Of a stretch of 64,000 nucleotides of DNA, positions 53,770 to 61,325 are shown piece after piece. The position numbers were made by a program, and so were the translations under genes. The stretch spans positions 3,162,001-3,226,000 of the forward strand of contig NZ_CP070496.1 in NCBI RefSeq assembly GCF_016925535.1. Direction: 5' to 3'. The stretch is from Natronoglycomyces albus. GTDB taxonomy: Bacteria > Actinomycetota > Actinomycetes > Mycobacteriales > Micromonosporaceae. How positions within the stretch are numbered: the stretch's first letter is position 1; every line of letters begins with the position of its first letter. Below the pieces are notes generated by a model, which made no database searches, was not told the DNA's origin, and worked only from the letters and a program-made list of their open reading frames with translations.

Positions 53770-54521
53770 CGAATAAGAAGTGGCATTTAGTAAGCCAGCT
53801 AAAACGTTACGGTCTACCAAACGCCTCCGGATTTACAGTGGACCAAACCGAACTCAATGTAGCCAAGGCTAAGGCGGCCATCCTCGGTTTCCCGCTCGTT
53901 GTGAAGCCCGCCAACGGTCATCACGGCACGGAGTAACCACGAATATTGGCAAGCATCGAGCTCCTCGACGTTGCATTTCCAACGGCGAATGACAGTGGAT
54001 TCGCACATGACGGTATTGTGGTCGAGCGCCACATCATCGGAGATGACTACGGTTTTCTGACCATCGCTGACAAGGTTCCCTCAGTAGTCCGACGTTAGCC
54101 CGCGTCGGTACACGGCAACGGGGTGAACGCCATCTTGGAACTGGTCATCGCTGAAAACGCGGGCCGACATCTCAATCCGCATCCCATGAATCGACTGGTG
54201 GCAGTAGACGACCGGCTCGTGAAGTTCCTTAAGAAGAGTGGACGGACCCTAGACACTGTCCCCGATTTGGACGAGGACGTTGAGATCTCACAGGTCAAAA
54301 GCGTGAGCCAAGGCGGCAGGAACGTTGAGGTCATTCGCGAGACCCACGTCTCCATCATCGAGCTGACCATGAAGGCTGGCGCTGCTCTGGGTGTAATTCG
54401 GGCCGGAATCGATATCATCGACATGAACTTGGCGAACTGGAATGTTCTGCCGTATCGGGAGCAGGCCGAGCAACTGGCCATCACCTCACTGGAGGGCGAA
54501 CTAGCCCGCATCAACCGGTGA
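53770..54521 (+). pseudogene. Chimeric, frameshifted ATP-grasp/companion pseudogene
   Basis: Translation in pieces gives NKKWHLVSQLKRYGLPNASG then GFPLVVKPANGHHGTE before a TAA at 53934; in another frame DGIVVERHIIGDDYGFLTI before a TAG at 54097; and after a further shift, from 54123, ILELVIAENAGRHLNPHP, SVSQGGRNVEVIRETH and RAGIDIIDM. At that point ATP-grasp sequence passes directly into a companion tail, NLANWNVLPYREQAEQ, ending at 54521. Two stops, at least two frameshifts and a deletion joining two genes mark it as dead. The open part from 54123 (132 codons) is only the 3' fragment. Confidence 0.85.
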
Positions 54522-54989
54522 CCGGGTCCCCACGAAACCGCCGAGACCACGAAACACATGAGGCAGTGAACTATCATCGTTGTTCACATGCCCAACAATG
54601 TCCACTCAGACGATAGGTACGACCACTTAGAGTGATGACCACCTGGACAACCAGGGTCGCAACTGGTAAAAACAGCATAAGAGTCTATTAGCAGTCGCGG
54701 GCTTTCCGGCTCGAAATCGACCGCTGAGGGTACATCTTCACCCATCTGGCGAGCCTTCAGCTGGCCCAGGTTCAACGGCGGCACTCGGTGATGTCGAAGC
54801 TCCGTCGACCTGTGGCGCTATAAGCGCGAACAGTCAGAACGCACTGCCTGCAAGCCATCGGTCGTCCACGATCCCCCCTTTCTCACCGAGCTTCACGGTG
54901 ATCACGCCCCTCTAACTAAATCCGCCGGAACCCGGGACTGGTTGCGTCAGCCCCCGGTTTCGGGAACTGGACGACAAGAAAGGTCACCT
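54522..54989. other. Intergenic region upstream of array member 8
   Basis: About 470 bp with no convincing gene on either strand. It may include decayed sequence from the adjacent pseudogene and the promoter of member 8. The SD agaaagg lies just before the GTG at 54990. Confidence 0.4.
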
Positions 54990-57302
54990 GTGCTTTGGTT
55001 GCCACGAAGAGAGCTCCACGTCGACAAAGTCACCCTTCTGCGGCACGTCGGCGTTAAACCCTCCGCCCTGAACCTGCAACCCACCCGGGGATACCTAGTC
55101 GGTCTCCAAGGCCGGTTCCGCAACCAGCCGCTCACAACCTGGGGCGAATGGATCAAAGGACTCGACAACTCAGAGGAAGACTGGGACACTCTTCGCAAAA
55201 TCGCCCAGACCCTACCTGGCACCTCCATCTCGTTGAAAAAATGGGCCGCTGACCGCGAAAATCGACTCCCCTGGACCACCTCACTCGACGGAGTCGCGAA
55301 CCTAGCGGTCGAAAGCGCCCTGTTCAACGGCCTCTGGGACACAAATATGATGTACAGCCCGCTGGCGAACACCGGACGGCTGCGAGCCCGAGTGCTGAGC
55401 ACCCGCATCAAAGTCCCCCACTCCCCCACCGCTTTGAAGTCACGCACCCAACGGGAGAAACTGGCCGACAAACTCGCCCATTGCAACGCGAAAGTCCTGT
55501 TCGTTCGCGGAGTCGGCGACGTCGAATTGGACCGACTGCGGCTACGTTTCGCAGCCCGCGCGGCCGCTAGCGTCGCCCGAGGCCTCACCGTATGGCTGGA
55601 GCCTGCCGGACACTACAGTGTGGCCGACGCCCACTATCTGGTGTTGAAATCGGTGCGACTGATCAACAAGCTTCAGGACGGCCCGCGCGTCGTCATCGAC
55701 CAGCCCTTGGAACGCACTTCCTTGCGCGAACAGCTAAAACTGCAAGAGGCCGCCGACGAGCATTCTGGCCCCACCGGCCAAAAACTATTCATCGCCTCCA
55801 ATGCCGCCTCGGTTGAGGAGGTTGCCCAGTTCCGCCGTCACGCGCCTACCGTGAGTCTCATCTTCGACCCCGACGAGTGGGGTTCACTAGCCGCGATGGT
55901 GCCCGCCGCCCGCATGTACAAAAAGCATTCCGACATGGCCGGAACAATTTGGCTGCGGTCCTCTCGCTTCGATGACGGCCGAGTGGCCGCGGCGGAAAAC
56001 CTGCTGATGTCATCGGCACCGGGAATCGACTTTTGTCTGCAACCGGAACGCCGCAAGGACTGGCCCGCCCTACACATCGCGGGTCAACCAGAATCAGAAC
56101 TGGACCTGGCGGAAGTAGCCCCACTCGTTGACGCCTTCGAGACATACCCCCAGCCAGTGAAGTTGACCGTCAGCAAGCCCAATGACTATGCCGAAGAGGT
56201 ATTGCCGGGCCGCCGCATCGCCGCCATGAACGACGCCCGCCGCGAACGGGCCGCATTGCAGCTAGGATTCTCCACCCAGCGATTCCGTAAAAATAACCTC
56301 ATCATCACCCATCCAGGCAGCGGCGAAACCATCTCCTATCAAGGGTTCTCGACCTCGGAGAGCGCGGCTGCGTTCGAGGAATTCGCCGATGAACGCACCG
56401 CCGTGGAATCTGTGGCCTCACAGGTGGGCTTGCAAGCGTGCGAGCCACACCAAAGTACGACGACGTTGTTCCGGGTCCTGTCGACGCCGCAGGAGGTGCT
56501 GTCGGTGATCCGCATTGACCGCCCGCAGGTGGTCGCCGACGGGCACAGCACCATCGCCGAGCTAGTTCTGGCCGTCAACGCGGCCCGCAGCCGCAACCCG
56601 TGCCTGCAAGCCAGCCCCATCCCCTTGGACGACACGGTCACGGCTTATTTGCGCGAACTAGACCTGCGGCTAGACTCGATTCCGCCCCAAGACACGGTCG
56701 TTCCCCTAGCGTCGACGGCGCGTATCAGCCACGGAGCGATCACCACTGAGGTGCTCGACGAATGCCACCACACGGTCGCGAAGGTGGCCAAGCGAGTTAT
56801 GGCTACCCTGCGCATACCCTTGGGCAGCATCGACCTGCTACTCGACGACCACCGGAAGTCCCTTGAGGAGCAAGAGGCGGCGCTGATGGAGATCAACAGC
56901 GCGCCCAACCTGCTGTCCCACAACTATCCGATGTATGGCCCCTCCCGCGATCAGTATCTGGCCGAACTACGACACTTCATCGGCCGACGCGAACTCGCTC
57001 AACCACCGTCCCGAGACACAGTGGCAGTGCACGTCACCGTACGCGGATTGGTGCAAAAGGTTGGGTACCGGCGTTGGTTCGCATCCCGAGCCGAGGAGTT
57101 GGGTCTCAGTGGCTGGGTCACCAACCGTGACGACCCAACGCAAGTCCAGGCGCACCTCAGCGGACCAGTGGAGGCCGTGGCTAGTTTGACGCGGCTGGCC
57201 ATCTACGGTTCACGAGCCTCCTACCCCAGCGAGGTCCTCACAGAGCCAATCGACCCTGCGGAAATCGACCTCAACGGGGCCCAGTTTGAGATACGGCAAT
57301 AG
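54990..57302 (+). CDS. Enolase-like / deleted ATP-grasp / acylphosphatase protein (array member 8)
   Basis: 770 residues from GTG 54990 (VLWLPRRELHVDKVTLL); the frame is open further to 54942 but the SD supports 54990. RHVGVKPS and WGEWIKG (51-57) open a degenerate enolase-like domain (VVIDQPLERTS; VSLIFDPDEWGS). In the ATP-grasp part the sequence jumps from ISYQGFSTSESAAAFEEF to STTTLFRVLSTPQEVLSV, so the subdomain with VVKP and the glycine loop is missing (about 65 residues). Later motifs remain (ISHGAITTEVL, LMEINSAPN). The acylphosphatase (~680 on) is intact: GLVQKVGYRRW and GWVTNRDDP. Confidence 0.82.
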   Translation: MLWLPRRELHVDKVTLLRHVGVKPSALNLQPTRGYLVGLQGRFRNQPLTTWGEWIKGLDNSEEDWDTLRKIAQTLPGTSISLKKWAADRENRLPWTTSLDGVANLAVESALFNGLWDTNMMYSPLANTGRLRARVLSTRIKVPHSPTALKSRTQREKLADKLAHCNAKVLFVRGVGDVELDRLRLRFAARAAASVARGLTVWLEPAGHYSVADAHYLVLKSVRLINKLQDGPRVVIDQPLERTSLREQLKLQEAADEHSGPTGQKLFIASNAASVEEVAQFRRHAPTVSLIFDPDEWGSLAAMVPAARMYKKHSDMAGTIWLRSSRFDDGRVAAAENLLMSSAPGIDFCLQPERRKDWPALHIAGQPESELDLAEVAPLVDAFETYPQPVKLTVSKPNDYAEEVLPGRRIAAMNDARRERAALQLGFSTQRFRKNNLIITHPGSGETISYQGFSTSESAAAFEEFADERTAVESVASQVGLQACEPHQSTTTLFRVLSTPQEVLSVIRIDRPQVVADGHSTIAELVLAVNAARSRNPCLQASPIPLDDTVTAYLRELDLRLDSIPPQDTVVPLASTARISHGAITTEVLDECHHTVAKVAKRVMATLRIPLGSIDLLLDDHRKSLEEQEAALMEINSAPNLLSHNYPMYGPSRDQYLAELRHFIGRRELAQPPSRDTVAVHVTVRGLVQKVGYRRWFASRAEELGLSGWVTNRDDPTQVQAHLSGPVEAVASLTRLAIYGSRASYPSEVLTEPIDPAEIDLNGAQFEIRQ

Positions 57303-57345
57303 AGCTCAATATAGGGAAGTACGCCGAGGAAAGTCGGCAATACAA

Positions 57346-57380
57346 TGTGCCGGACGCACCATATGCGTCCGGCACATTTA
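57346..57380. terminator. Terminator of array member 8
   Basis: Perfect 13-bp stem tgtgccggacgca / tgcgtccggcaca (57346-57358 / 57364-57376), 5-nt loop, followed by ttta. Lies between convergent genes. Confidence 0.85.
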
Positions 57381-57422
57381 CGTCACGGTGAGTTTGGGAA
57401 TTCTACGCAAACGTGTGAGTTC

Positions 57423-57488
57423 AAGGCCGCAGGAGGCGAAGTTTACGCACGCAAACGAGCCGACGAGAACGCCGAAAGCGCCTTTTGC
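57423..57488. repeat. GTTTAC intergenic element, copy D (core)
   Basis: aaggccgcaggaggcgaag, gtttacgcacgcaaac and gagccgacgagaacgccgaaagcgccttttgc match the core of copies A and C. The inverted ends are lost or altered. It again lies between the 3' ends of convergent genes and reaches the stop codon of the LicC-like gene (57497). Confidence 0.8.
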
Positions 57489-57496
57489 CTCGGCCT

Positions 57497-58192
57497 CTAG
57501 GTAAAGAACTTGTTGGCCTCGTCGAGGTCCTCGGCGAAATCGACTTCGATGACCTGGTGCTGCGAAATGTCGACAGCCTCCATTTGCACCCCATCGCGTT
57601 CGATGGCCAACTCGATGCCACGTTCGAAATAGTCTTGGTCCTCGCACTCTTCGAGCCGCTTGGCCAGCAAAGTGCGGTCGGTGGAGGAAATATAGTTGAT
57701 GCCGACAGCCTCTCCGAGCGCTCCTTCGGAGACGGTCTTGGACAGCTGATTGATAAAGCCCTCGCTGTCCAACGTGTACTTGACCTCTTCCTCGGCGACC
57801 GAGGATGTGTTCACGGCGACAAAAGAGCGGTCCATGGCGATGTGCGGGAGCAGCTGGTCGAGAACCATGTCATCGAAGACGACGTCACCGTTCATCCACA
57901 AAACTCCCCCCGGTCCAAGAATCGTGAGGGCTTTGAGGAGACTCTTACAAGTGTTGGTGTCGCCGTATGCCTGGTTGTAGATGAAACCAACGTCAGGCAC
58001 TTCCTCCATGATCATCTCTTTTTTGAAGCCGACGACCAGGTGGATCGAGTGGCGGTTGAAGCGAGAAGTCAGCTGGCTCAGCGCCCGGTGCAGAATCGTC
58101 TGGCCGCTGGTCAAGGGAGTCAGCGGTTTCGGATGGGGTTTCCCAAGTCGGGAACCGACTCCGGCGGCGAGGATGACGATATTGGTCGACAT
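57497..58192 (-). CDS. LicC/MobA-like nucleotidyltransferase (probable CTP-dependent)
   Basis: 231 residues. ILAAGVGSRLGKPHPKPL is the nucleotide-binding start of sugar-phosphate and phosphocholine nucleotidyltransferases; YNQAYGDTNTCKSLLKAL and VLWMNGDVVFDD follow the LicC pattern (metal Asp in NGD). LicC makes CDP-choline for LicD, and relatives activate phosphonates such as 2-aminoethylphosphonate. With three LicD genes and HEP synthesis nearby, activation of HEP or a related alcohol is a good guess. Encoded alone, next to a tRNA, convergent with array member 8. Confidence 0.85.
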   Translation of the reverse strand: MSTNIVILAAGVGSRLGKPHPKPLTPLTSGQTILHRALSQLTSRFNRHSIHLVVGFKKEMIMEEVPDVGFIYNQAYGDTNTCKSLLKALTILGPGGVLWMNGDVVFDDMVLDQLLPHIAMDRSFVAVNTSSVAEEEVKYTLDSEGFINQLSKTVSEGALGEAVGINYISSTDRTLLAKRLEECEDQDYFERGIELAIERDGVQMEAVDISQHQVIEVDFAEDLDEANKFFT

Positions 58193-58195
58193 AGA

Positions 58196-58267
58196 GCCGA
58201 CGAGGGGACTCGAACCCCTAACCTACGGTTTACAAGACCGTTGCGCTGCCAATTGCGCCACGTCGGC
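58196..58267 (-). tRNA. tRNA-Thr (anticodon UGU)
   Basis: The reverse strand folds into a full cloverleaf of 72 nt: acceptor GCCGACG/CGTCGGC, anticodon arm ACGGT-CTTGTAA-ACCGT, T arm AGGGG-TTCGAGT-CCCCT. The anticodon loop CTTGTAA gives UGU (Thr, ACA/ACG). CCA is not encoded. It lies 3 bp beyond the start codon of the LicC-like gene. Confidence 0.93.
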
Positions 58268-58533
58268 GGGCTGTGTTCAGTTGTGAGACGCGAGGGCGCA
58301 CCTCGGGTGCGTCATAGCCGCTCAAGGCCACTATCCGCAGGTCAAGCCCGCGCGACGCCACGTTAGTGTACCCGTTTGCCAACGGCCACATGCGGGCGGT
58401 GGGGGCCGCCTGTGGCGCGGCTAAAACCGGCTGGAGACGGCCCGCCGATCGCGCTTCTCCTAAGCTTTTCCACTGGATCGACCACCCTCGCGCCGGCACT
58501 ACCGCTAGGCCGCTCAAGAGCCGGATCTCCCGG

Positions 58534-61194
58534 CTAAGGGATGTCGCGGTAGGCATATACGCGCGGCCCCGCCTCAGTGAAACAGGCAATGCGCGTGTCG
58601 CTATAGGCACAAGGGTGATAGGCCTCAATGGTGCCAAACGGCTGCCGCGACCCATCGACCCCCAGCCCGACAAACTGGCCTTCAAAGGGGCTGGAGCCAA
58701 ACGATGATGAGCCTTGAAACGGACGACTCAACAGGCTGGCTCCGTCGACCGACCAGAACTGACCGTCGACGTTCGTCACCTCACGGAAGTCGCTGTCGAC
58801 CACCCGGGTGCGAAAGCTATCGCTGGTGCCCTCGTGAAACTGCATCGCTAGGTGCGTACCGACGGGGAAGACGTGTTGTACATCGTGGTTTTCATCGGAA
58901 GTGTGGACGAACTTTTCCTCATTGACGTCGAAGACGCGGAAGCTGGCAGTGCCATCTTCGTTCTCCTCCCGCACACATACCCGCGCCGAACCGCACGCGG
59001 TGATGCCGGTGACTTCCCCGGCGAAGTCCCGCACTCGTTCCTGCGCCACCGGGTCTAGCGTTTCCAGGTCATAGACGTTCAGCGTGTAGTCGGCGTCGCC
59101 GGAGGCGACGAACAGGTGGTCCTCAAACGCGAAGTACACATCGTGCGGAGCCTCGACTCGCGCCGAGGTGATCTCCTCGCCGGAGTTGATGTCATTGATG
59201 TGGATCGTGCCGTCCTCGGTCAAGACCCAAAATCGCGGGTCGTCGACCTCAACGGGGTTGCGGGGCATCACTTCGGTGTCCCAAATGTTCACACCGCCAT
59301 AGGAGTGATACCCCTTGTCCTCGTCTGGGTACACCCATTGGGCGGCGACGTTGCCGCGCGCATCGTGGGCGGTGAGTCCACTGTCGTCGCTATCGACCGA
59401 GACACGGTACTCACCAACGCGCAATGACTGCCCATAGTCACGACGCTGCCGAGTGATTTCCGAACCGTCTTCCAGGTCAACGAACATGGCGACATAGCCA
59501 CCGGAAATGGCGTTGTCACGCACCAACACGTACAGGTCTTCCCCGGCCACTGTTTCGTTGACCCAGCCATCGCCGTCAAACTCCGAGGACCATTCCAGTT
59601 CCCCCGTGTCAACATTGAGCGCTTGCACATACAGTTTCGGACTGGTCACCAATGGATCGTACTCATCGTCCACGTAGGCAAAGATCGCCAAGTCGCCACG
59701 GATACGGATGTCGGAAAAGGAATTCAGCGCCAATTGTTCGGGGTCGGTTGCGTAGGGAACCTGGTTATTGCCCACCGCCACTAGGTCTTCGAAGGGGCGC
59801 TGATCGTAGCGCTCACCGGTAAACCAGACGATGATCAATGGAATCGCGATGGCCAGCACGGCTGCGACCGCGCCCAGAGCGAATAGTTTGCGCCGGTCCT
59901 TCTTTGGTTGACCCAGCGGCACCGTGTGGTCGTAGGGCGGCTGGCCATGTGGATACAACTGGATGCCTTGCGGACCAGACTGCATCTGTTGCGGAGGCAA
60001 GCCCTGTTGCGGGGAGGAGGAGACGGGAGCCATGGGTGAGGTCCCGCCGGCATAGGGCGCACCCGAATGCGGCGAACCACCAAAACCCAGCGGCGGGGTA
60101 GTCGTCGGGGGTGGAGCCGTGGGCGGGGCAACAGCCTTCAGCGCTCCCTCGGCGACCGGTATCTCCGGCTGTTCGAGCACGGTGGGCGCGACCCCGAGTT
60201 GCGCATGCAAGAGTTTCGCGACCAACGGCATCCGGCTGGAACCACCGACGAGAAAAATCCCGGCCAAGTTCTTCGCGTCCAGACCCGACTGGCCGATCAC
60301 GCGTTCGGTTTCAGCCACCGCCCTAGCCAATAGCGGCTTAGACACCTCCTCGAGTTCCGCGCGCGTCAAATGCAACGACACGTCAAGACCGGGCACCGTC
60401 ACCGGAGCCACCGACGTGCGCGACAGCATCTCCTTGGCCCCACGCGCGTCATCCCACAACGACCGCCGCAGACGCAACTCGACCGGGCTAGAAGGCTGGT
60501 TGAGTCGCCGCCACGCCACTTCGTCGTGACTGGCGATCGTAGTGCCAAGGTGTTCGACCAGGGCACCGTCGATGTCGAGGCCGCCCAGGTCGTCTAGGCC
60601 GCCATCGGCTTTGACCGTCAGGCTTCCGTCATTGAGACGGGCGACAACGGCGATATCGAGCGTGCCGCCGCCAAAGTCAAACACGGCCAGCGCCTGTCCG
60701 GCGGGGAGTTGGTTGTTCAGGGATGTCGTGTAGTAGGTCGCGGCGGCGACAGGTTCGGTGACGAGCTGAGGGGGCCGGTATCCGGCCTGTGCTGCGGCGT
60801 CGAGGAGCACCGAGCGGCGCTGTTCGCCCCAGGCGGCCGGGCAGGTGAGCACGGCATCGGGCAGGCCACCGACGGCTTCCACCGCGTGGCGAGCCACACG
60901 GCTGAGGATGGCGGCGAAGGCTGTCGCCACAGTGATTTCCCGGTCGCCCAGCAGCAGCGTGCCTTCGTCGATGCGCTGTTTGGGGTTGGGTTCGAAGCGG
61001 CTGGGGTCTGAGGTGGCAAGGCGATGGGCGTCTTTACCCACGTGAATGGTGCCCGCGTCGTCGAGATAGATCCCGGAGGGCAGCACGGGGGAGCCGTCGA
61101 ACAGCAGTGGGCGGCTGCGGCCGTCCGGCCAGTGCACGATGGCAACGGTATGTGACGTGCCGAGGTCAACACTGAGCAGGTAACCGGAGCTCAT
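58534..61194 (-). CDS. Hsp70-like ATPase fused through one membrane helix to an extracellular beta-propeller-like domain
   Basis: 886 residues. Residues ~1-370 are an Hsp70/actin-fold ATPase: LLSVDLGTSHTVAIVHW (phosphate 1), AVFDFGGGTLDIAVV (phosphate 2), GIFLVGGSSRMPLVAKLL (adenosine). A Pro/Gln-rich linker leads to one helix (LFALGAVAAVLAIAIPLIIVW, near 437-460). The last ~420 residues look like a PQQ/WD-type propeller (ALNVDTGELEWSSEFDGDG; VYDLETLDPVAQ). The substrate-binding domain of DnaK is absent. Probably a membrane sensor or scaffold with cytoplasmic ATPase; actinobacteria have several such fusions of unknown role. Confidence 0.85.
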   Translation of the reverse strand: MSSGYLLSVDLGTSHTVAIVHWPDGRSRPLLFDGSPVLPSGIYLDDAGTIHVGKDAHRLATSDPSRFEPNPKQRIDEGTLLLGDREITVATAFAAILSRVARHAVEAVGGLPDAVLTCPAAWGEQRRSVLLDAAAQAGYRPPQLVTEPVAAATYYTTSLNNQLPAGQALAVFDFGGGTLDIAVVARLNDGSLTVKADGGLDDLGGLDIDGALVEHLGTTIASHDEVAWRRLNQPSSPVELRLRRSLWDDARGAKEMLSRTSVAPVTVPGLDVSLHLTRAELEEVSKPLLARAVAETERVIGQSGLDAKNLAGIFLVGGSSRMPLVAKLLHAQLGVAPTVLEQPEIPVAEGALKAVAPPTAPPPTTTPPLGFGGSPHSGAPYAGGTSPMAPVSSSPQQGLPPQQMQSGPQGIQLYPHGQPPYDHTVPLGQPKKDRRKLFALGAVAAVLAIAIPLIIVWFTGERYDQRPFEDLVAVGNNQVPYATDPEQLALNSFSDIRIRGDLAIFAYVDDEYDPLVTSPKLYVQALNVDTGELEWSSEFDGDGWVNETVAGEDLYVLVRDNAISGGYVAMFVDLEDGSEITRQRRDYGQSLRVGEYRVSVDSDDSGLTAHDARGNVAAQWVYPDEDKGYHSYGGVNIWDTEVMPRNPVEVDDPRFWVLTEDGTIHINDINSGEEITSARVEAPHDVYFAFEDHLFVASGDADYTLNVYDLETLDPVAQERVRDFAGEVTGITACGSARVCVREENEDGTASFRVFDVNEEKFVHTSDENHDVQHVFPVGTHLAMQFHEGTSDSFRTRVVDSDFREVTNVDGQFWSVDGASLLSRPFQGSSSFGSSPFEGQFVGLGVDGSRQPFGTIEAYHPCAYSDTRIACFTEAGPRVYAYRDIP

Positions 61195-61272
61195 GGGGGT
61201 GCGTTCTCCCAGCGTGGGCGGTCGGGTTTTTCATGGGCTGGCGAGTGGGTGCCTCTGAGGTGTCGAAAGATT

Positions 61273-61296
61273 GCCGCCCGTGGTTCCTCGGGCGGC
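61273..61296 (-). terminator. Hairpin after rlmB
   Basis: 8-bp GC stem gccgcccg / cgggcggc (61273-61280 / 61289-61296) followed on the minus strand by aatctttcg, 30 bp past the rlmB stop. Confidence 0.6.
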
Positions 61297-61325
61297 GCTG
61301 GAGACATGGAGACTCGCCGCTCGCT

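Noticed and set aside
33510-57302. Classical cyanophycin synthetase or glutathione synthase interpretation of the array
   Set aside because: There is no Mur-ligase-like half as in CphA and no glutamate-cysteine ligase half as in GshF; the only shared part is the ATP-grasp core, so a direct functional transfer is not justified.
58511-58540. Short inverted repeat agccgg...ccggct at the end of the Hsp70 fusion gene
   Set aside because: Only a 6-bp stem, overlapping the stop codon region and without a T tract; too weak to call a terminator.
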